Origin: an uncultured Prevotellaceae bacterium
GTDB lineage: Bacteria; Bacteroidota; Bacteroidia; Bacteroidales; Bacteroidaceae
Length of the DNA: 64,000 nt
Assembly (NCBI GenBank): GCA_900318115.1
Contig: ONJJ01000003.1
Coordinates: forward strand, 78,538-142,537
Direction: 5' to 3'
In this document: positions 17,231-25,649 of the stretch, piece by piece
Position numbering within the stretch: position 1 is the stretch's first letter
Layout: each line of letters starts with the position of its first letter
The notes under the pieces: generated by a model
Told to the model about the DNA's origin: nothing
Databases searched by the model: none
What the model saw: the letters and a program-made list of their open reading frames with translations, nothing else
Made by a program: the position numbers and the translations under genes

Positions 17231-19366
17231 ATGGCAAAGAAAGAACAGACAAAGATTTCTGCTGCCAAGAGCACGAAGAAGCCAAGCAAGGCTGCTTCGT
17301 CCAAGAAGGCTTCCGTCAAGAAGTCGGCAGTGAACGCTGCGCCAAAGCAGCTGCGACTGATTCGGCACGACGAGTGGCTTCAGCCCTTCGCCGGTGCCAT
17401 CGAAGGACGTCACCAGCACGTCCTCGACAAACTCGCAGAACTCACCAATGGTGGAAAACAGAAACTGACGGATTTCGCCACGGGCTACCTCTACTTCGGA
17501 CTCCACTTTGAAAACAAGAAGTGGGTGTTACGCGAGTGGGCTCCAAACGCGACCGCCATTTATGTCATCGGCGAATTCAACGACTGGAAACAAGAAGACC
17601 GCTTCGCCATGAAGCGTCTGGCCAAGAGCAATGGCATCTGGGAAATCAAGCTCCCCGCCAAGGCCATGAAACACGGTCAACTCTACAAACTCATCGTCAA
17701 GTGGGATGGGGGAGAAGGGGAGAGAATTCCGGCCTGGACGCGCCGCGTGGTGCAAGACCCTGAAACCAAGATCTTCTCGGCACAAGTTTGGCGGCCCTCC
17801 GAAGAGCCCTACGACTGGAAGGTGAAGAAGTTCCATCCCAACACCTCGCCCCTGCTCATCTATGAGTGCCATGTAGGTATGGCACAGGATGCGGAGAAAG
17901 TGGGTTCCTACACGGAGTTCCGTGAGAACGTGCTGCCCCGCATTGCCAAGGACGGATACAACTGCATCCAGATTATGGCTATCCAGGAGCATCCTTACTA
18001 CGGCAGCTTCGGCTATCATGTCAGCAGTTTCTTCGCTGCCTCCTCACGCTTCGGCACTCCCGAAGAACTGAAGGAACTCATCGACGCGGCCCATGGCATG
18101 GGAATTGCCGTCATCATGGACATTGTCCACAGCCACGCCGTGAAAAACGAGAACGAGGGCCTGGGCAACTTCGCCGGAGACCCCAACCAATATTTCTATC
18201 CAGGCGCACGCCACGAGCATCCCGCCTGGGACAGCCTCTGCTTCGACTACGGAAAGAACGAAGTGCTGCACTTCTTACTCTCCAACTGCAAGTTCTGGCT
18301 CGAGGAATATCACTTCGATGGCTTCCGCTTTGATGGCGTGACCTCGATGCTCTACTACAGCCACGGACTCGGTGACAACTTCACGGGCTACGGCGACTAC
18401 TACAACGGCAACGAGGACGATAACGCCATCGCATACCTCACGCTGGCCAACCTGCTCATTCATGAGGTGAACTCTCATGCAATCACCATCGCCGAGGAAG
18501 TCAGCGGTATGCCCGGATTGGCAATGCCCTTCAAGGACGGCGGCTACGGATTCGACTACCGAATGGCCATGAACATCCCCGACTACTGGATTAAGATTAT
18601 CAAGGAGTTGCCCGACGAACAGTGGAAGCCCAGTTCTATGTTCTGGGAGGTCAAGAACCGCAGGGCCGACGAGAAGACCATCAGCTACTGCGAGAGCCAC
18701 GACCAGGCACTGGTAGGCGACAAGACCATCATCTTCCGACTGATAGACAGCGATATGTATTGGCACTTCAAGAAAGGCGATGAAAACTACAACGTGGAGC
18801 GCGGCATTGCCCTCCATAAGATGATTCGCCTGCTCACAGCCTCCACCATCAATGGCGGTTACCTCAACTTCATGGGTAATGAATTCGGTCATCCTGAATG
18901 GATCGACTTCCCCCGTCAGGACAACGGTTGGAGTTACAAGTACGCCCGTCGTCAGTGGAACCTGGTGGACAACAAGGATCTCTGCTATCACTACCTGGGA
19001 GACTTCGACCAGAAGATGCTGAAGGTGCTGAAGATGCAGAAAGACATACAGAAGACACCTGTCACAGAGATTTGGACCAAGGACGAAGATCAGGTGTTGG
19101 CCTATATGCGTGGGGAGCTTCTCTTCGTCTTCAACTTCTCCTACAACCGTAGCTACACAGGATACGGCTTCATGGTGCGACAGGGCTCTTATCAGGTGTT
19201 GCTGAACACCGATGACGTAGCCTTCGGCGGTCATGGCCTGAACGACGACACCGTCCGCCACTTCACGAACTATGATCCGCTGTTGGCGCGCGACAACAAG
19301 GGTTGGCTGAAACTCTATCTGCCGGCTCGCTCGGCCGTCGTGCTGACGAAGTCCAAGGAAGACTGA
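17231..19366 (+). CDS. glgB: 1,4-alpha-glucan branching enzyme with Lys-rich N-terminal tail
   Basis: This 711-residue GH13 enzyme makes alpha-1,6 branches in glycogen. After a tail of about 40 residues very rich in Lys, Ala and Ser come a CBM48 domain (about 75-175, REWAPNATAIYVIGEFNDW) and the catalytic barrel. Catalytic residues are visible: the nucleophile Asp in GFRFDGVTSMLYYS, the acid Glu in TIAEEVSGMPG, and the third Asp in SYCESHDQAL. A C-terminal beta domain ends in ARSAVVLT. The size and motif set match the eukaryote-like GlgB branch common in Bacteroidetes. The basic tail looks disordered and is not needed for catalysis. A strong terminator follows at 19388. Confidence 0.93.
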   Translation: MAKKEQTKISAAKSTKKPSKAASSKKASVKKSAVNAAPKQLRLIRHDEWLQPFAGAIEGRHQHVLDKLAELTNGGKQKLTDFATGYLYFGLHFENKKWVLREWAPNATAIYVIGEFNDWKQEDRFAMKRLAKSNGIWEIKLPAKAMKHGQLYKLIVKWDGGEGERIPAWTRRVVQDPETKIFSAQVWRPSEEPYDWKVKKFHPNTSPLLIYECHVGMAQDAEKVGSYTEFRENVLPRIAKDGYNCIQIMAIQEHPYYGSFGYHVSSFFAASSRFGTPEELKELIDAAHGMGIAVIMDIVHSHAVKNENEGLGNFAGDPNQYFYPGARHEHPAWDSLCFDYGKNEVLHFLLSNCKFWLEEYHFDGFRFDGVTSMLYYSHGLGDNFTGYGDYYNGNEDDNAIAYLTLANLLIHEVNSHAITIAEEVSGMPGLAMPFKDGGYGFDYRMAMNIPDYWIKIIKELPDEQWKPSSMFWEVKNRRADEKTISYCESHDQALVGDKTIIFRLIDSDMYWHFKKGDENYNVERGIALHKMIRLLTASTINGGYLNFMGNEFGHPEWIDFPRQDNGWSYKYARRQWNLVDNKDLCYHYLGDFDQKMLKVLKMQKDIQKTPVTEIWTKDEDQVLAYMRGELLFVFNFSYNRSYTGYGFMVRQGSYQVLLNTDDVAFGGHGLNDDTVRHFTNYDPLLARDNKGWLKLYLPARSAVVLTKSKED

Positions 19367-19387
19367 ACCAAATAGCAACATAACGGA

Positions 19388-19430
19388 GGTGCACATGATT
19401 CCTTTTGTCGAATCATGTGCACCTTTTATT
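19388..19430 (+). terminator. Strong rho-independent terminator after glgB
   Basis: A perfect 14-bp stem GGTGCACATGATTC (19388-19401) / GAATCATGTGCACC (19410-19423), an 8-nt loop and a TTTTATT tail. Confidence 0.9.
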
Positions 19431-19664
19431 GTCTTGAATATGATTCTCATCTGTTAATATTCCCTAAACACTTGCACGCGCGCGTACCTTTTTATATCTT
19501 TGCGGCATAAAATAACGTTTCTGCTGCCAAAAGTAGGGAAATCACCCACCAAAAGTAGGATTTTTCCCTTCTGGGAACCAAAGAAAGGTTGTACTTTTGC
19601 AGCGTGAAACATTAGAAAACGTTAAACCAGGCGGTTCTACCGCCCTCTAAAACAGGAAAATGAT
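19431..19664 (+). promoter_or_regulatory. Upstream region of the Gly/Tyr-rich protein: two -7 boxes and an 11-bp repeat
   Basis: TATCTTTG at 19495-19502 and TACTTTTG at 19592-19599 are both good -7 boxes on the plus strand. The latter is 65 nt from the ATG at 19665. CCAAAAGTAGG occurs at 19527-19537 and 19549-19559, exactly 22 nt apart; read on the minus strand it contains TACTTTTG, although no minus-strand gene follows. Confidence 0.55.
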
Positions 19665-20768
19665 ATGATGAACGCAAGAAATCTCTTGACAGCATTGCTG
19701 CTGGTTCTGCCCTTCACCGGATGGGCACAGGACGACGATGTGTATTTCGTTCCGAAGAAGAAGGCTCAAAAAGCCCAGACGGAACAGCGTGTTCAACCGT
19801 CCCAGCGCTACCTCCCCGTGGAGATCGTTTACGAGGACGAATATGACGATGACGCAACCATCACCACTGCCGGATCCAATCGCGATGTCGATGAGTACAA
19901 CCGTCGCTCGGCGCGCGGTTCACAGCTCACGGGCCAGATGGTGCAGAATCCCGATGGAACATTCAGCTACCGCGTGCCTGCCAACGACACGCTCTATGTC
20001 ATGAACGACTCCACGGCCATCACCACAGACAACTTCGCCGAGGAACTCTACACACGCGGTTATGAAGACGGCGTGGCGGCCGGCGAGGATTACGCCTACA
20101 GCAATCGCCTCGGCCGTTTCACCTACGGAGGTATCTATGCATCACCCTGGTACTACAGCTACTATGATCCGTTCTACTGGGACGACTGGTACTACTGGGG
20201 ACGCCCGTACTACGGTTACTATGGCTACTACGGATGGCACAGCCCCTACTGGTACAGCCGCTGGGGATTTGGTCCCCGCTGGTATGGCGGGTACTGGGGT
20301 GGCGGCTACTACGGCCATCGCTATCACGGACACTATGGACGTGGCGGCAACTACCGTAACTACTCCGGCGGCCGTGGCGGTGGCATTCGCGGTGGACGTG
20401 CCGGAAGCTACACTCCCAGCGGACGCACCAATCGCAGCATCGGCACCGTCACAGGCGGCCGTGCCGGTGGCAGTCTGAATGCAGGCCGTGCCGGCTCCAT
20501 CGACCGCAATAGCACCATCTCCTCCAGCCGCTCCAGTGGCAACATCAGCAGCGGCCGCGCAGGCACCTTCTCTACACCTTCCACCTCACGCTCCAGTAGC
20601 GTCAGCACCAGCAGTTCCAGCAGCCGTTCCGTAGGTTCCTTCGGCGGCAGCAGCGGCAGCTTCGGCGGCGGTCGTGCCGGTGGCGGCGGCGGATTCAGCG
20701 GAGGTGGATTCAGCGGAGGTGGCAGCAGCCGCGGCGGCGGCGGTGGCGGAGGTCGCGGCGGCCGTTGA
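19665..20768 (+). CDS. Secreted Gly/Tyr/Ser-rich low-complexity protein
   Basis: This 367-residue protein has a signal peptide ending WAQDDD. An acidic/basic N-terminal third (to about residue 155) includes a segment GQMVQNPDGTFSYRVP. It is followed by an aromatic block (about 160-230) packed with Tyr, Trp and Gly (WYYSYYDPFYWDDWYYWG and more). The C-terminal third is made of Gly, Ser and Arg, with a recurring GGRAG motif (at least six times) and a terminal poly-Gly/Arg run. It has no enzymatic motif. It resembles sticky or phase-separating extracellular proteins more than a folded domain. It lies 88 nt upstream of the OmpP1/FadL gene; a functional link is inference. Confidence 0.8.
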   Translation: MMNARNLLTALLLVLPFTGWAQDDDVYFVPKKKAQKAQTEQRVQPSQRYLPVEIVYEDEYDDDATITTAGSNRDVDEYNRRSARGSQLTGQMVQNPDGTFSYRVPANDTLYVMNDSTAITTDNFAEELYTRGYEDGVAAGEDYAYSNRLGRFTYGGIYASPWYYSYYDPFYWDDWYYWGRPYYGYYGYYGWHSPYWYSRWGFGPRWYGGYWGGGYYGHRYHGHYGRGGNYRNYSGGRGGGIRGGRAGSYTPSGRTNRSIGTVTGGRAGGSLNAGRAGSIDRNSTISSSRSSGNISSGRAGTFSTPSTSRSSSVSTSSSSSRSVGSFGGSSGSFGGGRAGGGGGFSGGGFSGGGSSRGGGGGGGRGGR

Positions 20769-20856
20769 TGCCGCGCGCTATCCAGAAAGCTCGCACTTTC
20801 ACATAACCCTCAAGTTATAAATCCGTTATAGAAACATTAAACGCATGATTTCAGAT

Positions 20857-22488
20857 ATGAAAAAGTATATCATCACTTCAGCCCTTGTGCTCTTCGCTGC
20901 AGCCGCCCAGGCTCAGGACTCCTACTCCAATTATACTATGACCAGCACGGCCGATGTCATCGGCACGGCACGCTACGTAGGAATGGGAGGAGCAATGGGT
21001 GCACTCGGCGCAGATATCTCTGCCCTGTCGAACAACCCCGCATCGCTGGGTCTCTTCCGCAAGAACGACTTCAGTATCACAATGGGTGGTGTCATTCAGG
21101 ACGCCAAGCCCTACGAGACCGACAACCGCGGTCACTACAGCTTCGACCAGGTGGGCTTCGTGGCAGCCTTCCCCAACAGTGATCGCTCGGCCTTCTTCAA
21201 CTTCGGCGTCAACTTCCAGAAGAAAGCCGACTTCGGCCACAGTCTCTTCGTGCAGAACAACACCCTGAACGGCCTCTCGCAGGCAGCCCAACTCAGAGGA
21301 CTGTATGATGTCGGCATGAGTTATTCGGGCAACGAGAATTTCAGATATTCCCTTCCGTACCAAGCATGCAACGCTTATATCTACGACGTGGAGGTGGCAG
21401 GGCAGCCAGGCTACCATAATATAAAGAGCAAAGGTTATGACTTCAACCGTCATTCCTTCGGCAACAACTACGCCCTGGACTTCTCCTTCGCAGGTAGCAT
21501 CAAGGATCGTGTGTATCTGGGCATGACCCTTGGAATAGACTTCCTTCGTTACGAAAACAGCCAGCGCTACGTAGAGTACCGCGATGGCGCTCTGGGCGAA
21601 GTCGAGGACTACGATATCCTTTCCAACAAGTACGTCTCCGGCAAGGGCCTGAACCTCAAGTTCGGCATTTTGGTGCGCCCCATCGAGGAAAATCCCCTGC
21701 GCGTAGGGTTCGCCTTCGAGACTCCGACTTGGTACACGCTGACCCAGAAGGACAGCCACTATAGCATCGCCTCGAAGTGGAACTACGATGGCTTCGACGA
21801 GGCAAATAATATACATAAGTATTCCTACAACGACGAGAAAGGCAAGTACACCACCTACGACAGCCCCGACGACAACTTCCTCGATTTCAACGTCCATTCG
21901 CCCTGGAAGATCCGCTTCAGTGCAGGCTCCACCGTGGGAACCTACCTCGCATGGGATGTCGAGTACGAGTACGCCCTCTACAACAATGCCACCATGGGCT
22001 ATCCACGCAACTACCACAACAACAGCGCTTCACTGAGCATGACCAAGGACCCGGGCATGACCGCCCTGACCAAGGCGAGCATCAATGGCATCCACAATAT
22101 CCGTGCCGGTGTTGAGTTCAAGCCCCTGCCTGAGTTTGCCGTGCGACTGGGCTACAACTTCTGGAGCAAAGCCATGAAGGACGGAGCACGCCTGGATCAG
22201 ACCGTGGACAGCAAGAGCCTGGACTTCGTCCTCGGAACCGATTACATGAACCTCGGCGCCACGAACATGCTCACCTTCGGCCTGGGTTATCGCTACAAAG
22301 CCTTCTACGCAGACTTCGCCTACAAGTATCGTCACCAGAAAGGCGACTTCTACGCCTTCGACGATACCTTCCAGCGCAGCGGCGACGCGGGTTACGAGCA
22401 ATTCCTGTCCGCGGGGCAGAGCCTCCGCAGCGAGGAAGTGGACCTCAGCCGCCACACCATCACGTTCACCCTCGGTTTCAAGTTCTAA
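20857..22488 (+). CDS. OmpP1/FadL/TodX-family outer membrane transporter
   Basis: This 543-residue outer-membrane protein has a signal peptide MKKYIITSALVLFAAAAQAQ. I chose the ATG at 20857 over 20845 because it gives a standard signal peptide. The N-terminal plug signature typical of FadL-like channels is clear: GTARYVGMGGAMGALGADIS followed by LSNNPASLGLFRKNDFS (the NPA motif). The remainder is a long series of amphipathic beta strands ending in HTITFTLGFKF with a terminal Phe. This family moves hydrophobic molecules across the outer membrane; the substrate here is unknown. A perfect terminator hairpin follows at 22542. Confidence 0.9.
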   Translation: MKKYIITSALVLFAAAAQAQDSYSNYTMTSTADVIGTARYVGMGGAMGALGADISALSNNPASLGLFRKNDFSITMGGVIQDAKPYETDNRGHYSFDQVGFVAAFPNSDRSAFFNFGVNFQKKADFGHSLFVQNNTLNGLSQAAQLRGLYDVGMSYSGNENFRYSLPYQACNAYIYDVEVAGQPGYHNIKSKGYDFNRHSFGNNYALDFSFAGSIKDRVYLGMTLGIDFLRYENSQRYVEYRDGALGEVEDYDILSNKYVSGKGLNLKFGILVRPIEENPLRVGFAFETPTWYTLTQKDSHYSIASKWNYDGFDEANNIHKYSYNDEKGKYTTYDSPDDNFLDFNVHSPWKIRFSAGSTVGTYLAWDVEYEYALYNNATMGYPRNYHNNSASLSMTKDPGMTALTKASINGIHNIRAGVEFKPLPEFAVRLGYNFWSKAMKDGARLDQTVDSKSLDFVLGTDYMNLGATNMLTFGLGYRYKAFYADFAYKYRHQKGDFYAFDDTFQRSGDAGYEQFLSAGQSLRSEEVDLSRHTITFTLGFKF

Positions 22489-22541
22489 AGTAAAAACTGG
22501 CAAACCAAGAACGTCTCTGACAAATCGTCTATCCAAAAAGG

Positions 22542-22582
22542 AATCGTCCGTACGAAGGCATTTTCGTACGGACGATTTCTTT
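22542..22582 (+). terminator. Rho-independent terminator after the OmpP1/FadL gene
   Basis: A perfect 15-bp stem AATCGTCCGTACGAA (22542-22556) / TTCGTACGGACGATT (22563-22577), a 6-nt loop and a TCTTTT tail. Confidence 0.9.
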
Positions 22583-22666
22583 TGTGCAGATGAGATTCTT
22601 GTTCAGATGCAGGGTAGGGGAGAGGGTGCTCTATTTTAACGCACCCTCTTTTAGTTCGCCCTATTT

Positions 22667-25375
22667 TTATCGCACCATGACCTTCTGGTCTCCAACAAGA
22701 TAAATCCCGCGAGGCAGGCGAACGAGTGCACTGGCATCTTGCTGCACGTAGAGCTGGCGGAGCAGGCGTCCATCGAGGCTGTGGATGGTGACCTCGCTGC
22801 CAGCACCGATGGCTGTGACACTGACGACGCCCTGTCCGCCAAGGACGCGAAGAGAACCCTGCTGAGCCATATCGAGGCTGCGTACACCCACCGTTTCACC
22901 ATTTGCTTCGCCGAATCGAGCCACCTCGTCGGCAGTGAGTAATAGCCAGCGCTGGGCAGTGCTGCCATCGGAGTGATCAAAAGCCGCAGCAGAAATGGCG
23001 CCGTCGGCAAGCGCATTGAGACAAGCAAGGCTGGTGGGTGCTACGACCCAGTAGGCATTGCTCTCGAAGGTGAATTTGTTGACCGTGGTGGCGGCACGAG
23101 CCGAGAGTAGATGGAAACGGCTATTGTTACCTGCGCTGAGAACAGTGCGTATTCCATTCTTGCCCGTGGCGCTGTAACTCATCCAGCGGCCAGTGGCCAC
23201 GTTCTGGAACCGATAGTAGCAGGTTGCCGGATTGAAGGTGATAGTCCAGGCGCAGCTATCGTTCTGGAAGGCCTCGTCGCTGGTCATCGCTTCCCAGCGC
23301 AGTTGTCCGTTAGTCGCTTCTACCAAGTAGGATGTGGCAAGGCCAAATTTCTGGTCGCCGCTCTTGATGTAATACTTCGCCTCGTCGTCCTGGGTGAAGG
23401 AGTAGGCGGGCTTGAGGAAATCCTGGTTGGGTGTGCGTATTCCGTCCTCGGCTAAGGCGCCTACGAGGAGCGCGTTGGCACGATAAAGTATCGGAGAGCC
23501 ATTGTCCTCGTGGGCACCATTGATGCCGTAGGGCCACATGTGCTGACTGTCGCCGTGGAGCTTGGCGGAAGGATTGTTGTCCAGGAACTGAATGACGCGA
23601 TCCACACGCGGTCCGAGCCAGTCGCCGCGATCACCATTTGTGCGATAAATCGAATTTGTCCAATCCTTGTAAGGCACCATTCCTTGTCCATGGGCTCCTT
23701 CATGGAGAATAGTGCCGGTCTTCTGATAACCACTGTTCTGACTCACACGCATATAACCACCATAAGAACAGTCGGCAGTGCCGTCGCCGGCACCTGCACC
23801 GGGAACATAGTGGGCGTCCAAGTGGAATCCTTTGATGCCCGAGATGTTGTTCCACATCCAAACACCTTCCTCACAAGCGCTACGAATCCGATTGTTTGTA
23901 GCTTCATCGCCTTCGTTACCATAGCTGAAGGTTGCGTTGCCGAGGGGGCGTGTATAGGTCTTGACCACATCTCCGTAGGAAACCATATAGCCATTGCTAA
24001 TCGCATACGCGCGTATATAATATAAGGTGGCGGGCTTCAGGTTTTGGAGAGCGTAGATCGTACCATTGTTAGAGTAGGAAAAAGTGGTGCGGTTGTCATA
24101 GATCGTGGGTTCCGGATTGTCTGTGCTGTAGCAGAAGCCTTTCTCCTTGGTCGTTCCGGAGCCGAAGGTGGCACGCCCGAAAATCTCCGTGGCACCCTGG
24201 ACAATACCATCCGTCTTGACGGTGACTCCCTTGCCGGTTCCGTTGGCTACGCGATAGATGAGCGTAGCTTTTTCCATCTCGGCTGTTGCTTCGTCCATCT
24301 CAGCAGGTGTTGCATCAGCCTTCGCGAGCACAGCCTTGGCAGCCTCGATGGCTTCAGCAAGTTCGTCTGCGCCTTCCTTGCCATCGGTGTTCAACACATC
24401 GGCAGCAGAAATGGCTTTGTTCAAGGCGATGTAAGCGGTGTTACTCTCCACAGCGTCATCATAGGCTTTCTGGAGGACTTCTGTCGTTTTGGTGATATCA
24501 GCGTCGGACTCCAAGGCGAGCACAGCCTGAGCTGCTTCGTAGGCCGATAAGAGTGTCTGCCTGTAGCTTTCAGCCATCTTCTTGGTTTCGGAAGTGTAGG
24601 TCTTAGCGCGCGTAACAAGTGTGTTCAGCGCGGTCATTGCCAAATAGTTATCATATCCTTCGGAGTTCGCTTTGTCAAGTATCACCGCCATCTGGCCAAT
24701 CTGTTCAGCTGTGGCTGTCTCATCCAGTTTCTGGGCGTCTTCAATGGCCTTGGTCAGCGTTTCCATATAACTTTGCTGCATGCGGGCTGGGGTAGTCCTG
24801 TTAGCATGGTCCAGGGTCTTCTGGGCAGCCTCGACCTGCGTCTGGAGTGCTTCCAGCAGTTTTGCGATGTCTTCGCCGATGAAGAAAAGTTTGAAATCAT
24901 CGACACAAAGCCAGTTGCCCGACGCGTTGGTAGCCTTGAAGCCGACCTCGATGGATTCGCCCAATGTAGTAAACTCAACGCTGTACGTGTCTGTGACATT
25001 TACCGTTGTCTTTTCTGAACCAGCATAAAGCACAGCACCTGTCTGCTTGGTCGTGGCCGAGCCTTGCTGAATGTTATGTGCAACAGCCTGAAGGCGGTAT
25101 TGTCCGGCGGGCAACTTGGACAGCGTCTGATAGACAGCTGCAGTGCCGACACGGCTGCCTTGCGACACCCATTTCTCGACATACGTGGTGCCAGCTTTGA
25201 GCGTGAAGGATGTGTTGGTCTGGGTCTGCAAATTAGTCTGTGTCCAGCCTGTGAATTTGTTTTCGAAGCTGGGATTCTTCAGGTACTTGGATGTCACGTT
25301 CGTTTCTTCGGCTAATGAAAACGAAGTCAGACTTGCATAGAGACAAGCAAGTACGAAAGCGTAGATTTTCTTCAT
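22667..25375 (-). CDS. Large secreted multidomain protein with HExxH metallopeptidase motif
   Basis: This 902-residue protein has a signal peptide ending FSLAEE. Order of parts: an N-terminal carbohydrate-binding-like beta domain (about 27-170, NPSFENKFTGWTQ), helical FIVAR-like repeats (about 175-370), a fibronectin-like module (about 378-470), a putative metallopeptidase domain (about 475-690) with HEGAH at 558-562 in the context GTILHEGAHGQGMVPY, a ricin-type beta-trefoil-like segment (about 690-800, with FQNVATGRWMSYSATG), and a C-terminal tail ending RGIYLVGDQKVMVR, typical of secreted Prevotella proteins. The likely role is binding and cleaving a host or dietary glycoprotein at the cell surface. 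The target and peptidase family are not identifiable by eye. Confidence 0.75.
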   Translation of the reverse strand: MKKIYAFVLACLYASLTSFSLAEETNVTSKYLKNPSFENKFTGWTQTNLQTQTNTSFTLKAGTTYVEKWVSQGSRVGTAAVYQTLSKLPAGQYRLQAVAHNIQQGSATTKQTGAVLYAGSEKTTVNVTDTYSVEFTTLGESIEVGFKATNASGNWLCVDDFKLFFIGEDIAKLLEALQTQVEAAQKTLDHANRTTPARMQQSYMETLTKAIEDAQKLDETATAEQIGQMAVILDKANSEGYDNYLAMTALNTLVTRAKTYTSETKKMAESYRQTLLSAYEAAQAVLALESDADITKTTEVLQKAYDDAVESNTAYIALNKAISAADVLNTDGKEGADELAEAIEAAKAVLAKADATPAEMDEATAEMEKATLIYRVANGTGKGVTVKTDGIVQGATEIFGRATFGSGTTKEKGFCYSTDNPEPTIYDNRTTFSYSNNGTIYALQNLKPATLYYIRAYAISNGYMVSYGDVVKTYTRPLGNATFSYGNEGDEATNNRIRSACEEGVWMWNNISGIKGFHLDAHYVPGAGAGDGTADCSYGGYMRVSQNSGYQKTGTILHEGAHGQGMVPYKDWTNSIYRTNGDRGDWLGPRVDRVIQFLDNNPSAKLHGDSQHMWPYGINGAHEDNGSPILYRANALLVGALAEDGIRTPNQDFLKPAYSFTQDDEAKYYIKSGDQKFGLATSYLVEATNGQLRWEAMTSDEAFQNDSCAWTITFNPATCYYRFQNVATGRWMSYSATGKNGIRTVLSAGNNSRFHLLSARAATTVNKFTFESNAYWVVAPTSLACLNALADGAISAAAFDHSDGSTAQRWLLLTADEVARFGEANGETVGVRSLDMAQQGSLRVLGGQGVVSVTAIGAGSEVTIHSLDGRLLRQLYVQQDASALVRLPRGIYLVGDQKVMVR

Positions 25376-25416
25376 TCTGTTTATTGTCTTTAGTTAGTAC
25401 TTTCTGAATTTCGCTG

Positions 25417-25424
25417 CAAAAGTA
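25417..25424 (-). promoter_or_regulatory. -7 promoter element of the HExxH gene
   Basis: CAAAAGTA on the plus strand reads TACTTTTG on the minus strand, about 42 nt before the start at 25375. Confidence 0.65.
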
Positions 25425-25613
25425 GTAACTTTCTGTGACCTGACCAACTTTTTTAACTCTTTTCGACAGAAGCTCCTTTCAATAGGCCGCAAATTCCAGG
25501 TTCGACGGACGATTCACGCACGAGCATTCGTTTAGATATAATAGGTGTTATGTTTAATAGGGCAGGAAATAAAGTCATTATATATAAGGTGAAAAGGATT
25601 TCCACGAAAAGAA

Positions 25614-25645
25614 TTTGGTGCAATGTATCGAATTAAGTATCTTTG
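25614..25645 (+). promoter_or_regulatory. Promoter of the helicase gene, predicting a leaderless mRNA
   Basis: TTTG (25614-25617), a 20-nt spacer, then TATCTTTG (25638-25645). The only well-placed ATG is at 25650, four nt after the -7 box, so transcription should start at or within a few nt of the start codon. Confidence 0.7.
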
Positions 25646-25649
25646 CAGC

